From Plectosphaerella cucumerina (taxonomy: Eukaryota > Ascomycota > Sordariomycetes > Glomerellales > Plectosphaerellaceae): DNA of 64,000 nt. Under the pieces are notes generated by a model. That model made no database searches and was not told where the DNA came from. It saw only the letters and a list, made by a program, of their open reading frames with translations. Made by a program: the position numbers and the translations under genes. Location: positions 1,860,001 through 1,924,000 of the forward strand of contig JAGPXD010000007.1 in NCBI GenBank assembly GCA_020746995.1. Reading direction: 5' to 3'. Position 1 is the stretch's first letter; each line of letters opens with the position of its first letter. This document shows positions 1-10,254 of the stretch, piece after piece.

Positions 1-806
1 GTCTGGGCGGCATATTCAGCAGCGCAAACAACAGCTGACGGTTTCTGCAACCATGGCATGCGCGGCCCTGATGAAAGCTTAAGCTTGGCTTCAGCAACGA
101 TCGCAGCAGAGCCGCATGGATGGACTGTAATTGGCATGTGGGTATAGTCGAATTATTGAAGAGCTGGATTCGCCAACGCAATACATCAAACATGGATTCA
201 AAGCGAAGAAATGTCGGCAAGTCATGGTTTTCCTCAACCTCATCGATCAAACGATCTCGGAAAAAAGGTGCGGAATATAACGCCTCCACCACGGCCAGTA
301 CTCCAAGGCTCAGCGTTTGACCGCGAACCCGGTTTCCCAGACGGATGGCTTGATCTAGGATCTGTCGATTGGACGATTGACATCATTATAGCTGTGATGG
401 CTCCTCAGGAGAAATCGAGCTGCCTCAGCTATCAACTCTGAACCCGCAGGCGGGCAGAGGACTGCTGGGCACAGATCCGTGATGAGAAGAGAAGGAGGAA
501 AGAAGAAGGCGAGAAAAATTCCAGCCAATATTTGTAGTCCTGGGTGGGGCCTCAAAATCAGCTGGCTTAGGTAAGGGAGGCTGGTGCCTGGGCCACCTGC
601 GGCGGCGCTCCACAGGCAACTGCAACCCGTGCAGTCGGGTGTGCAGACAGAGTGAAGGCAGGCAGTGGAGCATGTAGAACTTCCAATTCCAACAGCAGCA
701 ACGTCGCCATTGCATCGTTCAACAAACGAGTCCGCATTTTGAGTCGCCGTCATCTACCCCCAGTACTACCATCGGCTTGAAAGACCCGCAGGGTGCGCGC
801 ATCAAC
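1..806. other. Gene-free 5' region of the SNU66 gene
   Basis: I see no gene here. The stretch probably holds the promoter and 5' leader of the plus-strand SNU66 gene. Short reading frames on both strands have no recognisable motif. Confidence 0.5.
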
Positions 807-2765
807 ATGGACGCCGCTACGATCGAGGAAACGAACAAGCTGCGTGCCTCCATGGGCCTGCCTCTTCTGCCAGTCCCTGGAGCCGCGCCGCAACCTGTAC
901 AGCCCAAAGAGACCGGCTCCGACGACTCCGAAAATGACGAGGAGGAGGCCAGCACCATCGAGACCCGCGAGGCCAAGGCCTACGACAACTACAAAGCCAT
1001 CCGCGACGCCGAGGAGGCCAAGCGGAAACGCGAAGCCAGAGCTGCCGCGGTCAAGCGAGAGCGCGACAACGCACAGCGCTTTGCCACCCTACAGGGAAAG
1101 GGTCTTGGCGAGTTGGACGAGGGAGGAGATGTCGACGCAAAGTCCTGGCTCAAGGCCTCTCGGAAGCGCCAGAAGCTCATTGACCAAAACCGGAAACTCG
1201 AGGAGGAGCGCGCGGCCGCCGACGCCGCAGCTGCAGCAGCCCTCCAGTACACCTCCAAGGATCTCGCAGGGATCAAGGTCGCTCATGACATGGCTGATCT
1301 TCTCGACGGCGATAATCAGATCCTGACCCTCAAGGACACAACGATCGACGAGAACGAGGAGGAAGGTGACGAGCTGGAGAACCTGGACGCCAAGGCGCGA
1401 GAGTCGCTAAAGGAGAGACTCGAACTCAAAAAGAAGAAGCCAGCATACAATGTCCACGATGACCTGGAAGAAAACGGCGAGCGTGGCTTGCTATCTCAAT
1501 ACGACGAAGAGATTTACGGCAAGAAGGGGAAGAAATTCACACTGGACGGCTCAGGGGCCATCGCGGAGCTTTCTGACATTTTGGGAGAGAGCGCCCCGAA
1601 GCCCAAGCGGCTACAAGCCGTCAGTCTGGACGACATCACCACGGATGCGCCAATGTCGGACTACCTGGACATATCCGAGATCAAGGTGAAGAAGCCAAAG
1701 AAGAAGAAGTCCAAGAACACGCGCCAGAAGCCTGTGGACGAGGACGACGTCTTCCCTATACCCGAAGCACCGGTGGAGGAGGAGGAAATGGAAGTCGACT
1801 CTGGCAACGGCGTCAACAACAAGAAGCGGAGGCTGGACGATGACGAGCCCCTCGTGGACGATGACGACCTCCAGGCCTCGCTGGCGATCCAGCGTCGGAA
1901 CGCCCTCAAGAAGCGGAAGAAGACACGGCCAGAAGATATCGCTAGGCAGCTCAAAGAGCAGGCGGACGAGGCCGAGCCGGAGAGCCACGAAGGCGGCGTT
2001 GTGATTGACGACATTTCCGAGTTTGTGTCCGGCCTGCGGAAACCCGAAGACGACGCCGCCAAGAAAGCAAGCAAGACGAAGCCCAAGGTGGAAGATTCAG
2101 TCACCGCAATGGACAACGAATCGGACGACGACGGCGACCACGAGATGGCCGACGAGCCGTATGCGGAGGCAGCTGAAGGCCAGAAAGAGGAGTCTCCAAG
2201 CTTCGACACCATGGGCATCGACGAGGAGCGGACCATCGGCCTCGGCATGGGCTCAACGCTTTCCCTGCTGAAGGAACGCGGACTACTCCAGGACGCGCAC
2301 GGCGCGGAACTCAACGAGCACCTCCGCAACAAGGCCGAGTTTGTGTCGCAGCTGCGGCGGATCGAAGGCGAGCAGGAGGAGCGGACGCGGCAACAGCGTG
2401 AAAAGGACAGGCTGAGCGGGCGGTGGGATCGCATGTCGATCCGCGAGAGGGAAGAATGGGCGCGGCAGCAAAACACGCACCGCGACCAGCAGCAGTCGCG
2501 CAACGTCGACGCGCTCTTCAAGGACAAGTACAAGCCCAACGTGGAGCTCAAGTACACGGACGAACACGGGCGGTCACTCAACCAGAAGGAGGCGTTCAAG
2601 CACCTCAGCCACCAGTTCCACGGCAAGACGAGCGGCAAGGGCAAGACCGACAAGCGGCTCAAGAAGATCGAGGCCGAGAAGAAGCGCGAGTCGCAGAGCT
2701 TCCTCGACTCGAGCCAGAACGCCACGAGCCAGAAGCGCAAGGAGGCCGGCGTGCGCCTGCAGTAG
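807..2765 (+). CDS. SNU66: SART1/Snu66-family U4/U6.U5 tri-snRNP protein
   Basis: Single-exon gene of 652 residues. I start at the ATG at 807 (MDAATIEETNKLRASMGLPL) because the preceding in-frame residues look non-conserved, while the N-terminal EETNKLRASMGL block is typical of SART1 proteins. Visible family blocks are a charged coiled-coil segment rich in K/R/E (about residues 50-140), KVAHDMADLLDG near 155-166, QYDEEIYG near 230, LGMGSTLSLLKERG near 480, and the C-terminal tail HLSHQFHGK...KRLKKIEAEKK near 597-630, ending in QKRKEAGVRLQ. By family knowledge it is a nuclear component of the U4/U6.U5 tri-snRNP, needed for spliceosome activation. Low-complexity acidic and KKRKK stretches fit a nuclear, largely disordered protein. 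The length suits fungal members. No intron is needed. Assignment is confident from the co-linear motifs. Confidence 0.92.
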   Translation: MDAATIEETNKLRASMGLPLLPVPGAAPQPVQPKETGSDDSENDEEEASTIETREAKAYDNYKAIRDAEEAKRKREARAAAVKRERDNAQRFATLQGKGLGELDEGGDVDAKSWLKASRKRQKLIDQNRKLEEERAAADAAAAAALQYTSKDLAGIKVAHDMADLLDGDNQILTLKDTTIDENEEEGDELENLDAKARESLKERLELKKKKPAYNVHDDLEENGERGLLSQYDEEIYGKKGKKFTLDGSGAIAELSDILGESAPKPKRLQAVSLDDITTDAPMSDYLDISEIKVKKPKKKKSKNTRQKPVDEDDVFPIPEAPVEEEEMEVDSGNGVNNKKRRLDDDEPLVDDDDLQASLAIQRRNALKKRKKTRPEDIARQLKEQADEAEPESHEGGVVIDDISEFVSGLRKPEDDAAKKASKTKPKVEDSVTAMDNESDDDGDHEMADEPYAEAAEGQKEESPSFDTMGIDEERTIGLGMGSTLSLLKERGLLQDAHGAELNEHLRNKAEFVSQLRRIEGEQEERTRQQREKDRLSGRWDRMSIREREEWARQQNTHRDQQQSRNVDALFKDKYKPNVELKYTDEHGRSLNQKEAFKHLSHQFHGKTSGKGKTDKRLKKIEAEKKRESQSFLDSSQNATSQKRKEAGVRLQ

Positions 2766-3138
2766 GCGTGCGGCGAGGGGATGCGATCGGCGGAACACAC
2801 AAAAGGTGCAATACCCTCAGACTACACCTAGTACCAAACATGGATACATTTGTCGACTGCTGACACGATGAGCCCGCTAGAGAGAGAGAAGCGCCCCCCG
2901 TGGTCAGTGATGGCCGGTCCGCTGCCCCCACAGCGAGGCTGCTGGAGTCTGTCGACCACTTACGTGCATGTTCTAGGTCACTGCGGACGGTGTCACATGT
3001 GATGCTCGAAGTGATGATGTGTGATGCTCGCTGGAATTCATGATGGTGATTATGGTCCTGAAGTAGTCGCTTCCTTGCGCCTATGCTTCAACCCGCCCAT
3101 GTCTGGGGGGCAAGTGAAGCTCGTTCCTCCTGCTGGCC
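2766..3138. other. Convergent intergenic region
   Basis: Region between the SNU66 stop and the end of a small minus-strand gene. It probably holds both 3' untranslated regions. No further feature seen. Confidence 0.5.
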
Positions 3139-3324
3139 TCACTTCTTCGACCCATCCTTGGTCCCGGAACTGCCTCCTGACGTCGACTTTGATGAAGACG
3201 AGGATGACTGCTGGCCGCTGCTGCTTTGGCTGCTGCTGCTCCCCTTGCCCTGGTTGAAGGCATCCTGGCGCACCAGGGAGGGCGTGCCCTTGCTGTTGTT
3301 TCCTGAGCTCCTGCGCGGGTTCAT
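3139..3324 (-). CDS. Small Ser-rich protein, unknown function
   Basis: A 61-residue single-exon frame starting MNPRRSSGNNSKG. The N-terminal half (GTPSLVRQDAFNQGKG) looks constrained. The second half is a Ser/Gly/Gln tract ending in TKDGSKK. There is no signal peptide, membrane segment or cysteine, and the composition predicts disorder. The orientation gives it its own leader from about 3325 upwards. I do not recognise a named family. The coding call rests on the non-random N-terminal block and a clean ATG and stop, not on homology. It could instead be a chance frame inside a transcribed region. Confidence 0.42.
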   Translation of the reverse strand: MNPRRSSGNNSKGTPSLVRQDAFNQGKGSSSSQSSSGQQSSSSSSKSTSGGSSGTKDGSKK

Positions 3325-3858
3325 ATCTGCGGTTTTGTGTTTGGTAGTGATGTTTGTGATGTGTAGTGTGTGTCTTGGTAGTCGTTTGTTTGGTTGGCGG
3401 AAAAAGGGGGGAAGGCTCCAGGTTGGCCGGGAATATTTTATATCGCCTCCCAGGCATCGCCGGTTGACGTGGTGAATAAGATGCTGTTCGAGAGATTCAT
3501 GGTGTTTGTTGTGTTATCGATTCATACATCTGCCATTGTTCATGGACACTCCAGACGGAATCGATAAAAGAACGGACGGCTGTTCAGGGCGATGTTGAAC
3601 AATGTCGTTGTTTTTGTTTCTCTGCCAGATGAAGCTTTTCCAGATTTGCCGCCTCGTCACCTCGATTCACTGCCGATGTGCCCTTTTTGGTGTCCAGGCA
3701 CCAATCATGTGTCGCGCCCGACGTGAATCCAGCGATACCCGCCTCGCAACACTCTCCCCAGGCCAGCATCGCCCCCTCTCCCAGCCTCCTTCAATCCCAC
3801 CCAGGCTCCAACCCAACCTAGTCAGCCTTCGCCGCTGACAGGACCCAGGCCCAGGCGC
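3325..3858. other. Intergenic region between two small minus-strand genes
   Basis: Contains the presumed leader of the Ser-rich small gene and the 3' region of the 56-residue gene. A G-rich tract lies near 3400-3420. No other gene seen. Confidence 0.4.
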
Positions 3859-4029
3859 TTAATCGCGATCCACATACGCCCTCTCCTCCAGCGGACCTGA
3901 CGTGGCGCCCTGGCCCCTCGTGAACCACCAGACGACCGTCAACGCGAAGAGCCAGATGCCGATCCACGTGATGACCATTCGCCGCGACCGCCTGGGTCCC
4001 CGACGGTAGGGCGAGAAGCGAGGGGCCAT
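3859..4029 (-). CDS. 56-residue single-pass membrane protein, unknown
   Basis: A short frame read on the minus strand from ATG at 4029 to TAA at 3859. The protein begins MAPRFSPYRRGPRRSRRM, then has one strongly hydrophobic, Trp-rich segment VITWIGIWLFALTVVWWF (residues 19-36), and ends in a polar, acidic tail (PLEERAYVDRD). The seven arginines before the helix predict an N-terminus in the cytosol or matrix by the positive-inside rule. There is no cleavage site. The clear split into basic, helix and acidic parts, plus an ATG followed by GCC, argues for a real gene. I do not recognise a named family. It may be an organelle small membrane subunit or microprotein, which is inference only. Confidence 0.5.
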   Translation of the reverse strand: MAPRFSPYRRGPRRSRRMVITWIGIWLFALTVVWWFTRGQGATSGPLEERAYVDRD

Positions 4030-4444
4030 GGTCGGCAGCTGGTGGGTGTGGGTGATTCAGGGTCGAAGTGTCGCACTGTAGGTGAGGCGGGCGCGATGAG
4101 GCGACAGAGGGCTGAAGTCGGTGAGCTGGGAAAAGGCAAGTTGGACGCCTCGATTGCTGGTCGGAGCATACGCTACTTGATGACGGTGGGATGCTGGTAA
4201 ATGTTGCAAGGGAGATGAAAATCATAGATCCCGAGGTCAACCTCCACAATGTTCTTATGTCAACCTCGACGCTAGTCGGTCGACTACAGCACTGTCGCAT
4301 CTCATCAGGGGTACCAGAAAATACATAGGGTGCATAGGTGAGTGTCTCGTCTATTAACCTAGGAAACAAAAGCCATGGGCATGCCTGCGCCCTGTAAACG
4401 CCATCCTATTCTAACGCCATTAAACAGACAGGTCGTCCCGCCGC
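4030..4444. other. Intergenic region
   Basis: Lies upstream of the 56-residue gene and downstream of the Tag1-like gene, both on the minus strand. No motif or gene seen beyond presumed promoter and 3' sequence. Confidence 0.4.
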
Positions 4445-7265
4445 CTAAAGACGGATATGCGCCCCAATTCCCCTGCCCGTGTACCAGATCGTCTGCCTCC
4501 AACTGCCAATGCGTACGGTCACGTTGGCTGCCGCATCAAGCTTGAGCACGCCCCCGAGCGCCTTCTTCACGGCATCGTACCCGACCGAGCCTGCTGACCA
4601 CTCGACCGGCAGTCGCGGCGTCTCGGTCGACCCGGGGAACGCGGCAAAGGGCACGTCGTAGTCGATTCGGCCGACGGGCTCCGTGTGGTTGTAGTAGGCC
4701 GTGGCGTTGACCATCTCGATGTAGATGGTATTGTACTTGAGCGGCGACAGCAGCGTGAACGTGGCCGTCGACGAGAGGACGTGGAAGGTAGCGTCGCGGA
4801 TGAAGTGGTTATCCTCCTTGCCCTCGCCGGGGAAGTCGATCCGAGGCGCCGGCACTGTGAGGTTGACCTTGGAAAGGGCCTCACCCAGAAGAGGGACGCT
4901 CGGGATGCTGTCGCGGTGGGCCTTGACGTCCACCGTGACGTTGTAGCCGGACAGGTATTGGGAGATGAGGTCGCTGCCGATCTGTGCGCCGTGCTCGCCC
5001 GCCGCCGATGGGCTCCAGACCGCCGTCACGAAGAGATTGGTGTTGTTGCCCTTCGTGATGTTCATGTTCCTCGCGGTGGCGCTACCGAGGACCGAGCCGT
5101 TCTTCGCAATATTGATGTTGATGTAGGGTATCCATGCCGTGTATGATGTCGGGTTTGTGATGTTGACCAGTGCCTCCAGCTCAATGGAGCCCGACGTGCT
5201 CCCCACCATCTTGACCTCGCCGATGCGTGGGCTTAGGGTGGACAAGGCGTCACCCGGGAGGGCTGTGGAGGGGAGAGAACGTCAGCCACTGCTCGGCCCA
5301 TGGGGCCCCTGTCCGTTCAGATCGCGTAAAAGCGTGACGAGGGACCGATCCGGGAGGACGAACGAGATCAGAAGATTGACGGACGTTTTACCGGGACTCG
5401 TCCCTCGGCGGGAATGTCCTTGAAAACCAGGGCGCCGAGGGCGGTGCGGAGCTTGGTGTCGACCTTGGCGTCGACATCTAGCATGACAGGCTTATCGCCG
5501 AAGAACATCTCCTGCATCACCTCTGACAGCACGTCACTGTCCGTGATGTTGAGCGGAACGTCCTCGACGCGGGACTGGATCTTAACCAGGGGCTCGCCCG
5601 TCCTCTCGTCTCGGAGCATGGTCGAGTTGGCCGGGTTCCACTCATCAAGGAGCAGGGTGCCCATCTTCTGCTTCTTGTAGTAAACGTCGGCAAAGGCCCG
5701 TAGGTCGGTGACGTTGACCTCGAAGCCCATCTCCTTGGGCAGCGCCGCAAGCACTTCGATCGTGCCAGAGACGCGCGGGTTACCGTCGTCGTCGGGGTCA
5801 TCGGGGTCGGCAAAGGGACTCGGCAGCTTGAAGTCGACGTCGCTCAAGGAGAACTCGCGCACGAAGTTATCGAAGCCGTGGCCGGGGAACGACACGGGCA
5901 CCGTCACCTGCGACAGGATGTCGCTGATCCATGCGGGCGTCTTGGACTCGGGCAGGCGCTTGCCACGTACGTAAACGGTCGAGCCCTTACCCTTCATGTA
6001 TTGGTGAATGAGGTTGTCCAGCGGCGACGTGTCTTCGTTTGGGCACACCCTCGTGAGAGACTTGGGGATGCCCCTGATGAGGCCCTGGGCATCAAGCACA
6101 ACGTCCGAGTTGGGGCGCACGGTGACGTGCTTGGTAAGAACATCGGCGACACCGATGTAGTGGTCAGAAGGATCGCAGTTGGGCACGAGCACCTCGAAGC
6201 CAAGCTCGGGAATCTCTAGGCTCAGCGGGAAGCTGTTGAATGCGGTAACGGAGATATCGGCACCGACGGCGCCCTTGCTGTCGCCGGGGGTGTCGACATC
6301 GTGCAGGTTCAAACGGGTAATGTTGTAGCTCGGAAGGTCGGGGATCTCGTTGGCTGTGAGCAACATTAGCACCGGCGTATTGTACTAGGCATTCGAGAGC
6401 CACGAGGACGGAAAAGGGAACGAGATGTATTTCAAAAGAGGATCTTCTCCCCAAAGTACAATGACGAAAAGGAGCGGTAGAGAGATTGACCTTCAAGGAC
6501 CAGCTTCTGCGCCACGGGGTGGGTTCCGAGGGGGAAGATGCCCGACTTGAGGGAGATGTCCGCCTTGCCGAGCACCTCGAGGCGGTCGAGGTTACCCTCG
6601 AGCCACTGGTTCGCGATGGAGCGGTAGGTGGAGGCATCGCCGGGCGAGAGCTCGGCGACAAAGTCGATGAGGGTGCTGTGGCCGTCGACGATATCGATGA
6701 CCAGGGGCGGGATGACGGCCGAGCCCAGCAGCGAGTTGTAGTGTTGTGGCGAGTAGACGCTGAGCTGAGTCTGATCGGTGCCGAGCTTGCGCACGACCCA
6801 AGTCGAGAACCTGCCGAGGCGGCGCGAGTTGGGGTCCTTGACGCGGGATCCGTCGAGGCGGAAGCTGGCCTGGATGCGGGCCCTGACGCCGTCGGCGGTG
6901 ATGGACTCGAGCGAGAGGCCGGTGGGTTCCAGCACGGCGGCCTCCTTGGCGTATTCCTCAACGGCGGACGGCAGGAGGAAGGCGAGCAGGATGATGAAGA
7001 TGGCGATTACGATGAGGAGTGAGATGGCGAGAATCGAGGGCCATCGCACCCTCTTCTTCTTCTTGGTAAGGTCGACAGGGTCGGCATCCGCTGACGCGGC
7101 CTCGGCTTCCGTCTCGTCGGCCGGTTCGTCCAGGTCGCCGTCGTATCGAGGAGTAGCAGACGCCGTGGAGAGCAGGGGCGCAGTCTCAGAGGCCTCGTCG
7201 TCTTCGTCGGTGGCTCTCGCCTTGCCTTTCGGCGCGAGCAGCGGTGATCGTTCTGGGCTCGCCAT
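4445..7265 (-). CDS. TAG1: Tag1-like (DUF3712) vacuolar membrane protein
   Basis: Three exons: 7265-6491, 6353-5385 and 5262-4445, giving 853 residues. The introns are 137 nt (phase 1, acceptor CTCACAG) and 122 nt (donor GTCCGT, phase 1). The second join restores the sequence ...VPVKPLPGDALSTLSPRIG. The protein has a disordered acidic N-terminus with two ExxxLL motifs (residues 5-10 and 27-32), a KKKKRVRW stop-transfer flank, one transmembrane helix at about 75-99, and a long luminal part with many N-x-S/T sites and repeated beta-rich DUF3712 (Ig-like) modules. Family knowledge: S. cerevisiae Tag1 (YLR173W) is a vacuolar membrane protein linked to termination of autophagy. Older annotations of DUF3712 as pre-rRNA processing are not supported by this topology. 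The AP-3-type dileucines fit direct delivery to the vacuole. Confidence 0.86.
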
Positions 7266-8871
7266 GGTGTCGCGTATGCTGTTGAAGCGGGGTGGCTGAC
7301 TGAGGGTTCGGTCGGATAAGGAAGTTGAGATGGAATTATTAGGAATGGCAGCGCTTCGTTTGCGCGCGGATGGGAATCCTCCCGCGATATATTGTTGGCC
7401 TCGCTGCCCGGATGCGCTGGAGAAAGATGGAGGGTAGGAGAGAGGTGGTGATGATGTCAAGAACAGGGTTTCGTCAGGTGGACGACGGGACCTGGAGCTT
7501 CCAAGTACCGGAACTGGGCCGGGCGTTGGCTGGCTGGGGGGCTTCAAGTCGGAGTCGGAGGGGGGGCGATTGGCTTGGCTGGGGCTGGGCATTCTGCGGG
7601 TGCCCTGGAGACTCCACGGGTCTGGGCTCCGGCGATTGCGCTCCGCCGCAGTCGGGATCCATCCGCCTGTCACGTTCCTGCGCCGCCGTCCCTGACAATC
7701 TGGTTCCTGTGACAGGCCCTGCGCTATCGGATGGGTCTCACGCTAGTACTTTTCAGGCTGGCCATGCTGCCCAATGCGGAAATTGAACACTCGCCGCTTT
7801 ATTCGCTGTTGGCTGCTCATAGTCGAACATCCAACCAGTATCTTGCCAGTGAACAAGGTAAGCTGAGGTGGTAGCTGTTGCTGGACCACTCAGACCTAAC
7901 AGTACAACGCAGAGGTTCTCTATCTGTAGTCAACTGTCGATGGCATCTACTGGATCACTTTATCTGCTTGCTTGTGGTGGACGGAGAGAAGGGACCAAGA
8001 AACACAGCTGGTGCATTATGCTCAGCTCAAGTTCGTTGTGCAACATATCTCAAGGATGGCAGAGCAGCTTCAAGACTGTCAGTGTACGAAGCACTCGCTT
8101 TTTACTGTTCTTGTATGCCCTGGAGTATTTAATTTGTGTCTCTGAACCTGGGGGCATCCCCGGTCATTCTAGACTCTGACGCGGGACACAACAGCCGGCT
8201 TGGCATAACCCCTGTCGTCACCAGAGGTCGCACGTCTATCGAACACATGATCAGCCAAACGCAATGGCCAGCCTGGAAGTCTGACTTTTGCTTCGAGTTT
8301 TGTCGCATCTATTTTGCCCCGTTGATGGGAGGTTGTATGCTATTCAATGGCAGTGAAGAGAACACCGCTGGATTGTCGGGGCCGGGGTGATCCCAACTGC
8401 CGCGGCTCGACCCCACGGGGCGAGACAAACCGAGTAAGCGCTGTACCAGGTGAGATGCTGTGTACTGAACCGAATGACCTGAAGCTTGAAGCCCGCATCG
8501 AGGGAGAAAACTCGACTCGAGCCAACCCCCTAACCCTGCTGGCCTCGCGCTGCTTAAAATGGACGTTCGCCGTCTGAGGGTAACTCGAAGTGGATGGACA
8601 AATACGAGAAAGGCACTGCGCGCGTGCGTGGCCTCGGCCTAGGCCAGCCCAATACCACTAAATAATGCCCGGACCATCCATGCTCAGGACCCGGGACCCC
8701 TGAAAGCTGAACGGGCTGCGCCGAGCCGCCCGTAACCTCAGGGTCGCTACCCTGCACAGATCACCTCGCCTGAGTCGCCTCACCTGGATGTTTCGTGCTT
8801 CCACCCTTCAGTCTTCACTTCACTTCACCCTCCTCTCTGTCCACTCATTTGATTGTTGCACTGCTTGAGAG
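7266..8871. other. Divergent promoter region, no gene seen
   Basis: This 1.6 kb separates the Tag1-like gene (-) from the chitosanase gene (+). The part just upstream of 8872 is pyrimidine-rich, as in fungal leaders. Short frames here lack motifs and plausible splice structure. No RNA gene was recognised. Confidence 0.5.
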
Positions 8872-9877
8872 ATGAGAGGCTCTTTCGACACCCTCGCCCT
8901 GCTGCTGGCCCTCGCGGCCACCACGGCGCTCGCTCGCGACATCCCCGACAACCTTCAGAAGCTGGTTGATGATATTCGCACCCAGGGCAAGTGCAACGAT
9001 GTGCTGGCCGACGGGTTTCACAGCAGCGACGGCGACAGCGGCGGTATGTCTGGCTCGACTTCAGGATCCCTTCCCTGCCCCGCGGGATGCACTTACTGAC
9101 CGCGACCTCCAGACTTTGCGTATTGCGGCGACCACTTGAAGGAGTCGAAGATCATCTACCTGCAGGGTCAGAACGGGCAGTTTGTCAACATGGACATCGA
9201 CTGCGACGGCGTGCAGGGCGGCCCCGCGGACGACGGTAGATGCCAGAGTTCAAACGACACACAATCACAGACGACGTTCCAATGGGATGTCGAGCACTAC
9301 AACGCCGGCCAGAAGGACCTGGACGCCAACGTTCACCCCTATGTCGTCTTCGGCAACGAGGGCGAGAAGCCCAATTGGCCAACCTTCGACCCCCAGAAGC
9401 ACGGCATCGAGCCATTGAGCATCATGGCAGTCGTGTGCAACAACCAGCTGGTGAGTTACCCGCTGTTCGGCCCGACACTCTACGCCTGTCGTGCCATCTG
9501 TCAAACCCTGTGAACTCGCTGACGGGAGCGTGCAGGTTTACGGCATCTGGGGCGACACAAACGGCGACGACGGCGAGGAGGCCATGGTAGGCGAGGCAGC
9601 CATCTCTCTGGCCACAGCGTGCTTCGGCAACCGGATGAACGGTAATTTTGGCCATGACGACAACGACGTCCTGTACATAGCTTTCCAGGGCAAAGATGCT
9701 GTACCGGGTGCCAAGGGCGCAGCTTGGGATGCATCGTCCGCTGAGGCGTTTCAGCAGAGCATTGCCGAGCAAGGCGACAAGCTGGTCGAGCGTATTGGGG
9801 CTGGCAGTGCATTTGCTCCGAGCAGATGGATGCTCGCCGTGGCCGGAGGCGTCGGCATGGTGTTGCTGTTCTTCTGA
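8872..9877 (+). CDS. GH75 endo-chitosanase with C-terminal anchor-like tail
   Basis: Three exons: 8872-9043, 9113-9450 and 9536-9877, giving 283 residues. The introns are 69 nt (GTATGT, phase 1) and 85 nt (GTGAGT, phase 0), both with a CTGAC branch point. A signal peptide covers residues 1-21 (cleaved after ALA). The catalytic module holds PYVVFGNEG, VCNNQLVYGIWGDTNG and GEAAISLATACFG. By family knowledge the two GH75 catalytic acids are an Asp in GDTNG and a Glu 13 residues later; here they are D177 and E190 with exactly that spacing. The enzyme hydrolyses chitosan outside the cell. Unusually, the protein ends in a hydrophobic segment (about residues 268-283, running to the last residue) preceded by small residues GAGSA. 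This looks like a GPI-attachment signal, so the enzyme may stay on the plasma membrane or wall. Confidence 0.94.
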
Positions 9878-10254
9878 TTTACTTTGCCCATTGGCAGTCC
9901 TCTCTTGTTTCTTTCTTCAAAAGCGGCGATGACTAGACGGCCACATATAGACTAGCGCGATTTGTAATACCCGCCATCTTTCTGGACTGAACCCCCCGGT
10001 CCACTGTCCACGCTCAACGACGGGCGAAACTTTGACTGTGGAATCACTCATTGCGGTGACAGCTTCTGAATCCTAGGACTGTGAGTCAACACGGGTGCAT
10101 TGAGTCCCGACAGCATACACGTCATAAAAACCAGACCTCACCATCTTGTTTGGCGTGTCAATTGCATCTCCCCAAGCTTCTGATACCCCTAGCTCTCCCT
10201 CCGACCTCGGACTCCATCTCTCAACCCGCCATTTCATCCACATCCACAGTCATC
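9878..10254. other. Intergenic region and OTC promoter
   Basis: Holds the chitosanase 3' end and the promoter and leader of the ornithine carbamoyltransferase gene, including the TGAGTCA site listed separately. I found no upstream peptide of the arginine-attenuator type. Confidence 0.5.
10082..10088. promoter_or_regulatory. Gcn4/CPC1-type site (TGAGTCA) upstream of OTC
   Basis: A perfect TGA(C/G)TCA heptamer lies about 170 bp before the OTC start codon. A near match, TGAGTCC, follows at 10101-10107. In ascomycetes the bZIP factor Gcn4/CPC1/CpcA binds this heptamer to raise amino-acid biosynthesis genes during starvation, and arginine genes are classic targets. Position and target fit. Occupancy is inferred. 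Confidence 0.6.

Noticed and set aside
9878..10254. Search for an arginine attenuator upstream peptide before OTC
   Set aside because: That element belongs to the carbamoyl-phosphate synthetase small-subunit gene. No ATG-started short frame of the right type is present in this leader.
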